In this document: piece after piece, positions 8,130 to 15,491 of the stretch | Numbering within the stretch: position 1 is the first letter of the stretch | How the letters are laid out: the number at the start of each line of letters is the position of its first letter | Assembly (NCBI GenBank): GCA_905373185.1 | Contig: CAJPSE010000006.1 | Span: forward strand, 1 to 21,174 | Length of the DNA: 21,174 nucleotides | From: an uncultured Fretibacterium sp. | GTDB taxonomy: Bacteria > Synergistota > Synergistia > Synergistales > Aminobacteriaceae | Direction of reading: 5' to 3' | Translations under genes and position numbers: made by a program | The notes under the pieces: generated by a model | The model's input: only the letters and a program-made list of their open reading frames with translations | What the model was told of the DNA's origin: nothing | Databases searched by the model: none

Positions 8130-8159
8130 GTCCGAATCGAAGAGTCTGAGATTCGGGAC
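8130..8159 (+). promoter_or_regulatory. Inverted repeat in front of the second beta-helix gene
   Basis: CCGAATC (8132-8138) and GATTCGG (8150-8156) are perfect inverted copies 11 bases apart, extendable with one bulge. It lies just before the Shine-Dalgarno site AAGGGAG (8171-8177). It could be an operator or an RNA hairpin. No convincing -35/-10 pair was found beside it. Confidence 0.35.
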
Positions 8160-8186
8160 AATTTCTTCCGAAGGGAGTTCCTGAAA

Positions 8187-11078
8187 GTGAGAAAGAGTTT
8201 TACGATTCGCGCTGCGACGGCGCTAGCCTTTGTCTCGCTGCTTTTCCCCCGCCCCATCGGGGCGGCCGAAAAGGTACTCCGGGTCACACCGAACGGGGCA
8301 AGCATGGAAGCGGACCGGGACGGGTCCTCCTGGGAGCGCGCGTTGGGAGAAAAAGAATTTTCCGCTGCGCTTTCCTCCGCTGAAGCGGGGACGGAGTTCT
8401 GGGTTGCCGGTGGCAGTTATCGGCCCAGCCACTCGGGCGATCCGGCGTCGGCGTTCGTCCTCGGGGGCGGGGTGGCGATCTACGGAGGGTTCAACGGAGA
8501 CGAGAAGGACCGAAGCGGGCGGGACCCCAAGGCGCACGTGACGATTCTCACCGGCGACCTCCATAACGACGACGAAAAGGACGGAAGCGGCGCGACGGCC
8601 TCCTGGGAGGGTATCAAGGGGACGAACAGCACCGTCGTGGTGAAGGGTGCAAAATGCACGGAGAGTACCGTTCTCGACGGCGTGACCATCACCGGGGGCA
8701 GCAATCCGACGGGCAAGGGCGGAGGCTTGAGCCTATCGGGCTCCCCAAGGATATCGAACTGCATCTTTCAGGGCAACCTGGCCAAGTCAGGCGGCGGCAT
8801 GGCCAGCCGCGAGGGCAGCCCCAGGGTCGAAAACTGTGTCTTTAAAAAGAACAGGGCCGATCAGGGGGGAGCCGGCCTGTTCGAGTTCGGAAAGATCGGC
8901 AAGGCCGGAGCGTTCGGATCCACGGTGAAGGGCTGCCTCTTCGAGGGGAACTCGGCGGAAGCCTTCGGCGGAGGGATGGGCGTCATGACGGCGAGCCCGC
9001 GCATCGTCGCCTGCACCTTCAAGGGAAACTCCGCGGAGTGCGGCGAACAAAGCAAGGTCGACACCCGTGGAGGCGGGCTTTATCTCTATTACGACAGTGC
9101 TGCCGAGGTGAGGGACTGCACCTTCGTCGGCAACCGGACATCCTCCAAAAACGGCAGGGGGCTGGGCGGAGGGGTCGCCGTCATGGAGCGCACCGCGATT
9201 TCCCTGTACAACTGCACCTTCTCGCAGAACTACGCCTCGAGATGCGGCGGCGGCTTCTTTCAGTCCGTCGGGTCCCCGGCGCTCACGAACTGCACCTTCT
9301 TCAGAAACGAAGCCCCAAGGGGCGGCGGAGCGTACGCGGAGAATGGGGGGAACTCCACTCCCAGGACGGCGCCCGTTTTGACGCACTGTACCTTTTTGAG
9401 GAACAAGAGCACGGAGGGCGGCGCCTTCTACGCCGAACAGGGGGTCGAGCCCTTCATTCTGAACGGCATCCTCTGGGAGAACGAGGGCGGTGAGATCGGT
9501 TATCACGAAAGGGTCGGGAGGTTCCTCGTAAGCCACTGCGTCGTCAAGGGGGACTTCAACTATTCGAGGGCCACTCCGGAAAACGTCGTGTCCGGGGACG
9601 CAAAAATTCAACCATTGGCCGACAATGGCGGTTCGACTGAGACCTGCGCCATCGTGGCTGGAAGCTCCGCCGTCGATATCGGCATGAACGGCACGGAGCT
9701 GGAAGGGAAACTGCAGAGGAGTTCCCTGTCGAAGATGCAGAAGGAGGGGCTCCTCTCCTGTGTCTCGGCGGACCAGAGGGGACTGAAGCGTTCTGGAAGG
9801 GCGGATGCCGGATCCTTCGAGGTAAACGCAACGGTTCCCGGAACGGAGTTCGTCATCTCCGCGGCGGCCGACCTCGGGGGCAGCATCGAGCCCTCCGGGG
9901 AGATCTCCGTGAAGAGGGGAACGGATCGCTCCTTCGCCATTCGCGCGGACAAGGGCTTCCAGATCGCCAGCGTCCGGGTCGACGGGGCCCTCCTGCCGGA
10001 TGCCTCCGGCCGCACGGAGTACGACTATAAGTTCGAAGGGGTCTCCCGCGATCACAGCATATCGGCGGGATTCGAGGAGATACGGTTCACCGGGCTGGAG
10101 ATCGTGGGCCAGCCGGACACCAGGCTCCATATCGGCGAGGTACGCACGTTTCATTACCGTCTGATCGGCGACGCCGAGATCGCGACCGTGGACAGGGCCG
10201 TTCCATCCTATCGTGGCAAGGATGGCCGCCCCGACACGAAATGGACTTGGTGGATGGACCCTGTCACAAGCACGGATATTGCCCTGATCTTCAAGCCCCT
10301 GGAGGGCATTGTGGACGGGACGTTGACGCTCGATGTGCGGCTCAAGAACGGCTCCCTGCTGTCCGCCTCACTGCCCCTGACCATCCTGTCCGGGAACGCC
10401 CCTGCGCCACAGCCCCAGCCGGATCCCAAGCCCAATCCACAGCCCCAGCCGGATCCCCAACCGAATCCGAAGCCCCATCCGGATCCGAAGCCCCAACCTC
10501 AACCCGAGATCTCGCAGGACATCGGTGTGGACGTCCCGGAGAATCCTGCCGGTTGGAACGTGGAAGTCGGAGCTCCCAACGACAGGGGTGAGCGTGGCAT
10601 CTCCCTCTCCTGCGGCGTGAGCTTCCTCAATCAACCCGTTTCTGTGCGCGTCGACGCCTCGAACTTCGTCAACGGCATAGAGTCCTACAGGCTTGTCAGG
10701 GACGGGGAGGGTGCTGGGACCGTCATGTCCGTGACGATGGAGAAGAAGCACAAGTATCGGCTGGAGCTGATCGGACGGGTTCTGGACGCGGAGTTGGACA
10801 AGGCGGCGATCAGGGGGATCACCTTCTATTTCGAGGATGGCTCCGCATCCGAGAAGAAGTTCGGCTCGGAGGGGCTGCCCCTTCGCAGCGTCCCTCGCGC
10901 CGATTCCACGCCGGAAACTCCCGATAACAGCGATAAGAGGGGGACGGGAAGTTCGGGGGGCGGATGCAGCTCATTCCCCTTTGCCTTCATCGTTCTCGCA
11001 GGCATCCCCTTGTTCTGCCGCAGGCGGGGGCAGTGCGCCCCTGTAGATCCGACCCATTCGGGAGGCTTCATGTCATGA
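8187..11078 (+). CDS. Beta-helix surface protein with atypical Synerg-CTERM tail
   Basis: A secreted protein of 963 residues, paralogous in its N-terminal half to the minus-strand beta-helix protein (shared FWVAxGxYRPS, YGGFxGDE, TxLTGDL, TVLDGxTxxGG). In order: signal peptide (about 1-27, ending IGA-AE); beta-helix with about eight CxFxxN rungs (about 190-405); a DQRGLKR..DAGSFEV closing stretch; one InlB-type repeat (about 553-630); an Ig-like region (about 632-735, tentative); a PQPDPKP linker (about 740-775); the ~120-residue C-terminal module (about 778-904); and GSSGGGCSS, hydrophobic segment, CRRR. About 16 further residues follow the Arg cluster, unlike the sister proteins. Translation starts at GTG (8187), 9 bases after AAGGGAG. 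The stop overlaps the next start as ATGA, so the protease downstream is probably co-translated. Confidence 0.88.
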   Translation: MRKSFTIRAATALAFVSLLFPRPIGAAEKVLRVTPNGASMEADRDGSSWERALGEKEFSAALSSAEAGTEFWVAGGSYRPSHSGDPASAFVLGGGVAIYGGFNGDEKDRSGRDPKAHVTILTGDLHNDDEKDGSGATASWEGIKGTNSTVVVKGAKCTESTVLDGVTITGGSNPTGKGGGLSLSGSPRISNCIFQGNLAKSGGGMASREGSPRVENCVFKKNRADQGGAGLFEFGKIGKAGAFGSTVKGCLFEGNSAEAFGGGMGVMTASPRIVACTFKGNSAECGEQSKVDTRGGGLYLYYDSAAEVRDCTFVGNRTSSKNGRGLGGGVAVMERTAISLYNCTFSQNYASRCGGGFFQSVGSPALTNCTFFRNEAPRGGGAYAENGGNSTPRTAPVLTHCTFLRNKSTEGGAFYAEQGVEPFILNGILWENEGGEIGYHERVGRFLVSHCVVKGDFNYSRATPENVVSGDAKIQPLADNGGSTETCAIVAGSSAVDIGMNGTELEGKLQRSSLSKMQKEGLLSCVSADQRGLKRSGRADAGSFEVNATVPGTEFVISAAADLGGSIEPSGEISVKRGTDRSFAIRADKGFQIASVRVDGALLPDASGRTEYDYKFEGVSRDHSISAGFEEIRFTGLEIVGQPDTRLHIGEVRTFHYRLIGDAEIATVDRAVPSYRGKDGRPDTKWTWWMDPVTSTDIALIFKPLEGIVDGTLTLDVRLKNGSLLSASLPLTILSGNAPAPQPQPDPKPNPQPQPDPQPNPKPHPDPKPQPQPEISQDIGVDVPENPAGWNVEVGAPNDRGERGISLSCGVSFLNQPVSVRVDASNFVNGIESYRLVRDGEGAGTVMSVTMEKKHKYRLELIGRVLDAELDKAAIRGITFYFEDGSASEKKFGSEGLPLRSVPRADSTPETPDNSDKRGTGSSGGGCSSFPFAFIVLAGIPLFCRRRGQCAPVDPTHSGGFMS

Positions 11079-13216
11079 CGAAAAAATACTTTGCCCTTAT
11101 CTGCAGCTGCGTGTTCGTGCTTCTGTGCTCAGGTCCCCTGGAAGCGAAACCGGCCAACCCCGGGGAGGTGATCGTTCTGTTCCGCAACAACTCCGGCGAA
11201 CGCCTGACTCACAGCTCCGCCCTGCGGGGCGTGACCCAGTTCCACGTCGCTGCCGAAGCCGCGGCGGCAGGAGCACGGGTCGTCCGAACCTATGGGGAGC
11301 TCTCGGAGTCCGTGGATGGAGTTTTCGTACTGCTGCATGCAGATGGCAGGACGACGGAACAGCTGACGGCATCGCTGAAGGGAAACCCCAGTGTCCTTGC
11401 CATATCCCCTAACCGCCCCCTGTACGCGCTGGAGGAGAAAATCCCCAACGACCCCTATTTCGACAAGCTCTGGGGCATGAGGGACATCGACGCGCCGGCT
11501 TCATGGAGCGAGACGACGGGAGACGATTCCGTCCGCGTCGCCGTACTCGATACGGGGATCGCGACCGGACACGAGGACCTGAAGGACAACATCGACACGC
11601 TCAACAGCCGTTGTTTCTCGCCCTTCTACGCCGAAGACGCCTACGAGGACGATGCGGGGCATGGCACCCACGTGAGCGGGATCATCGGAGCCGTCGGCGA
11701 CAATCAGAAAGGGGTCGCCGGGGTCAGCTGGCGAAGTAAGGTCATCGCGTTCAAGGTCCTGGACGCAAATGGTTCGGGCTCGACATCCACCGTCATCAGG
11801 GGGCTTGACAGGCTGCTTGGCCTTCTTCGCAGCCAGCCGGCCCTCAAAATTGCGGCGGTCAACCTCTCCCTGGGCGGTTACAGCGCGGAATCCCCCGAGG
11901 AGATGGAAAAGGATTCCGCGGAGTGGCGGGCCTACAAGGCGCTGGACGATACGGATCGCATCGTCATTGTCGTAGCGGCCGGGAACGAGGGGCTGGAGGT
12001 AGGGGAACCCGCCCCGTTCAGCGACTCGGAGTCTCTTTTCCGGCCCCGTTTCAGGAGAGGGGAGTATTGTTATCCCGCGTCCTTCACGGGGCTGAACAAC
12101 ATGATCGTCGTCGGCGCCATGGCAGAGGGGGGGAAGGGGGCGTATTTCTCCAACTGGAGCCAGACGAAAGTCGACGTGGCGGCTCCAGGAATGAAGATCT
12201 ACAGCACGACGCCCAAGGGAGTCGAGGGCCCGGGATACGGAAGCACGTATGGACTCTATGGGTTCATGTCGGGAACTTCCATGGCCGCCCCCCATGTGGC
12301 GGGAGCGGCCGGGCTGTTGATGTCGAAGTTTCCTACCCTCAAAGCCCACGAGCTCAAGGAGGCCATCCTCAAGGGGGCAAAGCCGAGTGTCAATCCCGTC
12401 GCCAAGCCCTTTCCGACAAAAGACGACTATCAGGGGATCAATCCGAAGGAACAAAAGCTCTCCGCCCATGGCTTTCTCAACGTCAAGGGAGCTCTCGAAT
12501 GGCTGAATACGCGCTATCCCGAGGTTCCTCCCGACCCGTCGCTCAAGCCCAAACCAGAACCGCAACCCAAGCCCGAGCCTCGGCCCGAACCCCAGCCACA
12601 GCCTCGGCCCGAACCACAGCCGACACCGAAACCGCAGCCAAAGCCCGAGCCGCAGCCCAGGCCCGAGCCGCAGCCAAAGCCCAGTCCCCAGCTTCCTCAG
12701 GAATCCGTGGAGCTCCCCATCGACCCCGCCCGCTGGACGGCGACAATCGGGGTCCCGGACAGCCAGGGGTTCTCCAGCGTTTCTCTGATCTGCCCGGTGA
12801 GGCTCTCGTCCCAGCCCGACGCCGTATATGCCAGCGCGTCCTCCCATTTTGTAGGCGGCGTCACCTGCAGTCTGGCCTGGGACGGCAACCCGGTCGGGGC
12901 GTTCACCTTCCTGGTTCAAACGAAGGAAAGTCAGGAATACCGGCTGAAGCTGGAAGGACGGGTTCCCGCTTCCGCTTTGGACAAGGCTGCGATCTCGGCC
13001 GTGTGCTTCCGGTTCAAGGACGGCTCCATGCTGGAAAAGAGCCTGGGGTCGGAGGGACTGGCGCTCGGCAGCGTTCCCCGCTCCAACCCCGACCCCGACA
13101 ACAATCAGCCCGATAAGAAAACGTCCGGGCATTCCGGAGGAAGCGGCTGTAACACGGGATTCGCAGGTCTGATCCTTCTGGCTGCCCTGCCAATTGTCCT
13201 GCGCGGAAAACCCTGA
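11075..13216 (+). CDS. Secreted subtilisin-family (S8) serine protease with Synerg-CTERM tail
   Basis: A 713-residue secreted protease. After a signal peptide (about 1-24) comes a propeptide-like region with inhibitor I9 character (about 28-120). The S8 domain follows with all key residues: Asp159 in VLDTGIA, His196 in GHGTHVSG, the oxyanion Asn304 in AAGNEG, and Ser402 in GTSMAAPHVAG. It should therefore be an active endopeptidase once matured. A long PKPEPQP linker (about 484-541) leads to a C-terminal module (about 550-670) very like that of the upstream protein (DKAAIS, GSEGLALGSVPR), and the tail SGGSGCNTG, hydrophobic segment, short basic end. The ATG at 11075 has GGGAGG 9 bases upstream and overlaps the preceding stop by 4 bases. 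Substrate is unknown; processing of neighbouring surface proteins or of host or food protein are both possible. Confidence 0.93.
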   Translation: MTKKYFALICSCVFVLLCSGPLEAKPANPGEVIVLFRNNSGERLTHSSALRGVTQFHVAAEAAAAGARVVRTYGELSESVDGVFVLLHADGRTTEQLTASLKGNPSVLAISPNRPLYALEEKIPNDPYFDKLWGMRDIDAPASWSETTGDDSVRVAVLDTGIATGHEDLKDNIDTLNSRCFSPFYAEDAYEDDAGHGTHVSGIIGAVGDNQKGVAGVSWRSKVIAFKVLDANGSGSTSTVIRGLDRLLGLLRSQPALKIAAVNLSLGGYSAESPEEMEKDSAEWRAYKALDDTDRIVIVVAAGNEGLEVGEPAPFSDSESLFRPRFRRGEYCYPASFTGLNNMIVVGAMAEGGKGAYFSNWSQTKVDVAAPGMKIYSTTPKGVEGPGYGSTYGLYGFMSGTSMAAPHVAGAAGLLMSKFPTLKAHELKEAILKGAKPSVNPVAKPFPTKDDYQGINPKEQKLSAHGFLNVKGALEWLNTRYPEVPPDPSLKPKPEPQPKPEPRPEPQPQPRPEPQPTPKPQPKPEPQPRPEPQPKPSPQLPQESVELPIDPARWTATIGVPDSQGFSSVSLICPVRLSSQPDAVYASASSHFVGGVTCSLAWDGNPVGAFTFLVQTKESQEYRLKLEGRVPASALDKAAISAVCFRFKDGSMLEKSLGSEGLALGSVPRSNPDPDNNQPDKKTSGHSGGSGCNTGFAGLILLAALPIVLRGKP

Positions 13217-13242
13217 AGCCCCGTCCTTTCTCGGAGACGAAT

Positions 13243-13275
13243 CGACCCCCCTCCTGAGAGGGGGGTCGTTCTATC
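13243..13275 (+). terminator. Strong terminator after the protease gene
   Basis: A perfect 11-bp stem, CGACCCCCCTC (13243-13253) with GAGGGGGGTCG (13258-13268), closes on CTGA and is followed by TTCTATCTCTT. It lies between converging genes and may also stop transcripts of the minus-strand methyltransferase operon. Confidence 0.85.
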
Positions 13276-13324
13276 TCTTCCACTCCAGAAAATAAGGAAC
13301 GCTCCGATCTAAATCGGGCCTTCC

Positions 13325-13957
13325 TCAGTCTGTCTCCTTCCGCCGTGCCTCCAAAACCAGCGCGGCCCCCGTGGGCGAGCACAGGCGCTCCTGATTCAGG
13401 ATCTCGAATCCCGACGTTTCGATCTCTTCCGCCAGCTGATCGAAGGACACGGGCTGCTTCCTGTCCTCTACAGGGCCGAAGGCCCTCTGATAGCGCCCGG
13501 CCATCGCCATGATCTCGTCGAAGGACATGCCGTCGGTGCCGAAGTCCATAAGCAGCAGGCGTCCTCCCTCCCGCAGCATCCGGCGCATCTCACGCAGTGC
13601 ACCCGTCCGGTTGGGAAGGACGTGCAGAATATTGAGGGCCAGCACCGTGTCGAAGCTCTTCTCGCCAAAGGGCAGGTCGAAGAGATCCGCCTGACGCACC
13701 TCCGCGTGGGGCCAGGTTGAGAGCCTCTCCCGGGCCACGCGGCACATGGCCTCCTCCAGGTCCGTCGCCACCAGGTGCCGCGCCTTGGACACAAAAAGCG
13801 AGGTAAAGCCTCCGTCGCCGCAGGCCACCTCCAGTGCGTCGCCCAAGTCCTCCCATTGCGACATCGTGCGCACCACCTCGTCGTAAAAAGCCTCGCCCAC
13901 GATAGCACGCTGCCGGTCCGAAAAGTCCTCCGCAAGGTCCTTCCACTCGAACGCCAC
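13325..13957 (-). CDS. Class I SAM-dependent methyltransferase
   Basis: A cytoplasmic methyltransferase of 210 residues with the seven-strand Rossmann pattern. Motif I is LEVACGDGG (about 42-50), an acidic residue follows in VATDLEEAM, QADLFDLPF matches the motif II region, and LREGGRLLLMDFG matches motif III. The layout resembles UbiE/MenG-like and other methyltransferase-11 proteins, but no residue tells the substrate. The chosen start is GTG at 13957, because GGAGGT (13965-13970) stands 7 bases before it. The ATG at 13972 lies upstream of that site and has no Shine-Dalgarno of its own. It lies 63 bases behind the sigma factor gene on the same strand and is probably the last gene of that operon. 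Confidence 0.85.
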   Translation of the reverse strand: MAFEWKDLAEDFSDRQRAIVGEAFYDEVVRTMSQWEDLGDALEVACGDGGFTSLFVSKARHLVATDLEEAMCRVARERLSTWPHAEVRQADLFDLPFGEKSFDTVLALNILHVLPNRTGALREMRRMLREGGRLLLMDFGTDGMSFDEIMAMAGRYQRAFGPVEDRKQPVSFDQLAEEIETSGFEILNQERLCSPTGAALVLEARRKETD

Positions 13958-13964
13958 GGCACTC

Positions 13965-13970
13965 ACCTCC
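13965..13970 (-). promoter_or_regulatory. Shine-Dalgarno site deciding a GTG start
   Basis: GGAGGT on the minus strand is 7 bases before the GTG at 13957 and partly overlaps the ATG at 13972. This arrangement favours the GTG start of the methyltransferase. Confidence 0.7.
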
Positions 13971-14020
13971 ATGAACAGCAGCCCCGGCTGCCGCTTTTCA
14001 TCCGGCCTTATCCCTCCAAC

Positions 14021-14653
14021 CTATCCCTTCATCCCCGCTTCCGCGGCATTACGGGCGGAGGGCAGCCCCAGCCAGCTCCGAATGCGGGCGACGGCGCTGC
14101 GCCTCAGACGATACACGTGGCTGACGTCCATGTGCTGCTCGTCGGCCACGGCCTTTGGGTCCTTTCCCTCGAAAAAGAGGGCGGAGACCACCTCCGCCTC
14201 ACGCCCCCGCAGGCGGCCGATGCTCTCGGCGACATCCAGCCAGTCCTCGTCCCCTGGCGCGGGGTCGACCTCGAGCCACTCGTCCGGCACGGGGACCGGG
14301 GCACGGCGCTCCGAACGCTCCAGCATATTGAGCATCTGCCCCCGGATCCGGTGGCAGGCATAGGTGGCGAACTTCAGGTCCCGGTCGGGGTCGAAGCGAT
14401 CCACGGCCCCGATCATGGCCAGCATCCCCTCCTGGACGAGATCCTGTCTCAAGGAGGGGGCCGCATGGATTCGCCCCGCGACCCAAAAGACAAGGGGCCG
14501 GTAGTCGACGATCAGTTCCTCGCGGGCATCCGCGTCGCCAGAGCGGCAGAGCGCCCACAGGGCCCTTTCCCTCTCGGGGCTCAGTGAAGCCGATGTTCTC
14601 TCTTCCGTCCTCTCCTCCATGGGGGCAGAGGATCGCCTCGTTTTCCAAATCAT
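14021..14653 (-). CDS. Sigma-70-family RNA polymerase sigma factor
   Basis: A small sigma factor of 210 residues with only region 2 and region 4. Region 2 (about 29-112) has the core-binding and -10-recognition pattern DLVQEGMLAMIGAVDRFDP..DLKFATYA.HRIRGQML. Region 4 (about 150-200) has a helix-turn-helix pattern, GKDPKAVADEQHMDVSHVYRLRRSAVARIR. No region 1.1 is present and region 3 appears reduced to a short acidic linker. It is thus an alternative factor and not the housekeeping one; its regulon cannot be told from here. The ATG at 14653 lies 25 bases after the phosphatase stop but has only a weak ribosome site; the in-frame ATG at 14620 is the alternative. No anti-sigma gene is adjacent, which is unlike many ECF sigma factors. 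Confidence 0.85.
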   Translation of the reverse strand: MIWKTRRSSAPMEERTEERTSASLSPERERALWALCRSGDADAREELIVDYRPLVFWVAGRIHAAPSLRQDLVQEGMLAMIGAVDRFDPDRDLKFATYACHRIRGQMLNMLERSERRAPVPVPDEWLEVDPAPGDEDWLDVAESIGRLRGREAEVVSALFFEGKDPKAVADEQHMDVSHVYRLRRSAVARIRSWLGLPSARNAAEAGMKG

Positions 14654-14678
14654 AGTTGTGCCTGGCCGCGCCGCTATT

Positions 14679-15353
14679 TCACCACAAGGGCAACGGGCGC
14701 CCTTCGGTATCTCCACATCCACTTCCGGACGCCCAACGCAGATGCAGGTCGTCGTTCGAGAAGGCGAGGGCCGGCCCGTCCGACCCAAGCTCCACCCCGC
14801 TCATGGAACAGTTGAAGACCCTGAGGCGCCAGACGGTATGCGGATCGAGCCCCAGCAGCACCGCGAAGAGCGCCCTGATGATGCCGCCGTGGGTCACGAT
14901 GGCAATCCGCTCATGCGGCTCCTCCAGAATCATCTCAAGGGCCCTCTCCACCCGGTCCCTTATGGACTCCCAGGTCTCGGCGCCGGGCGGCATGTTAAAA
15001 AAGGGGTCGCGCATCCAGGTCCGAAACGCGCCCCTCTCCTCCCGTTCCATCGCCCGAATGGAGCGTCCCTCCCAGGACCCGAAATGGATCTCCTTCAAGC
15101 CATCCAACACCACGGTCCCGAGCCCGCGAGGCTTTGCCAGGGTCTGTGCCGTGCTCAGCGCCCGCTGCAGGGGGCTGGAATAGACTTTCTCCGCGGGCCA
15201 CTGCGCAAAGCGCTCCGCCAGGCGTTCCGCCTGGGCCACCCCCTCGGCGTTCAGGGGAACGTCCGTCTGGCCCTGAAAGCAATAACGCAGGTTCCAATCG
15301 GTCTGACCATGCCGGACCAGCAAGATACGCCGTTTCCAAGATTTACTTGACAC
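14679..15353 (-). CDS. Histidine phosphatase (phosphoglycerate mutase-like)
   Basis: A 224-residue member of the branch-2-like histidine phosphatase family. The nucleophile is His15 in VRHGQTDWN; the other catalytic residues are visible as Arg64 in SSPLQRA, Glu88 in LKEIHFGSWEG, and His155 in VTHGGIIR. Length and motifs suit broad phosphatases and CobC-type alpha-ribazole phosphatases equally; no cobalamin genes are nearby, so I give no symbol. The start is GTG at 15353, 7 bases after GGAGGT (15361-15366). It is the first gene of a likely three-gene operon with the sigma factor and methyltransferase. Confidence 0.88.
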   Translation of the reverse strand: MSSKSWKRRILLVRHGQTDWNLRYCFQGQTDVPLNAEGVAQAERLAERFAQWPAEKVYSSPLQRALSTAQTLAKPRGLGTVVLDGLKEIHFGSWEGRSIRAMEREERGAFRTWMRDPFFNMPPGAETWESIRDRVERALEMILEEPHERIAIVTHGGIIRALFAVLLGLDPHTVWRLRVFNCSMSGVELGSDGPALAFSNDDLHLRWASGSGCGDTEGRPLPLW

Positions 15354-15360
15354 CCGCCCC

Positions 15361-15366
15361 ACCTCC
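15361..15366 (-). promoter_or_regulatory. Shine-Dalgarno site deciding a GTG start
   Basis: GGAGGT on the minus strand stands 7 bases before the GTG at 15353, at ideal spacing. No comparable site precedes the longer in-frame reading from 15386. Confidence 0.75.
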
Positions 15367-15371
15367 CTCGA

Positions 15372-15464
15372 GGAAGCGCAGGGCACGTTCCCGTATTCAA
15401 TCGGCGCTTCCCTAAAAACTTCGGTCTCTCAATAAATTATTACACGTAAAGCACTTATTGACCA
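15372..15464 (-). promoter_or_regulatory. Possible promoter and leader hairpin of the phosphatase operon
   Basis: On the minus strand TGGTCA (15459-15464), 17 bases and AATAAT (15436-15441) make a moderate sigma-70-type promoter in an AT-rich patch. Downstream in the leader GGAAGCGC and GCGCTTCC (15404-15411 and 15372-15379) are perfect 8-bp inverted copies 24 bases apart, just before the Shine-Dalgarno site. Both calls are tentative. Confidence 0.35.
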
Positions 15465-15491
15465 CCCCTTGGTCCGAAGCCTTTCGTGCCG

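Noticed and set aside
6141..10154. Two long minus-strand frames opposite the surface-protein genes
   Set aside because: They mirror coding repeats on the plus strand and have no start signals or recognisable motifs.
12530..12700. TonB-like Pro/Lys/Glu linker
   Set aside because: The sequence resembles the TonB spacer, but the protein is an S8 protease with a signal peptide and no TonB C-terminal domain.
11501..13132. 543-residue minus-strand open frame opposite the protease
   Set aside because: The protease frame holds the full catalytic triad; the reverse frame has low-complexity Gly/Leu/Arg sequence mirroring the proline linker.
13975..13995. Small inverted repeat upstream of the methyltransferase
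   Set aside because: Only about 6 bp with almost no loop and no T tail; expected by chance at this GC content.
14679..15353. Alpha-ribazole phosphatase CobC
   Set aside because: Motifs are common to many histidine phosphatases and no cobalamin synthesis gene is in the window.
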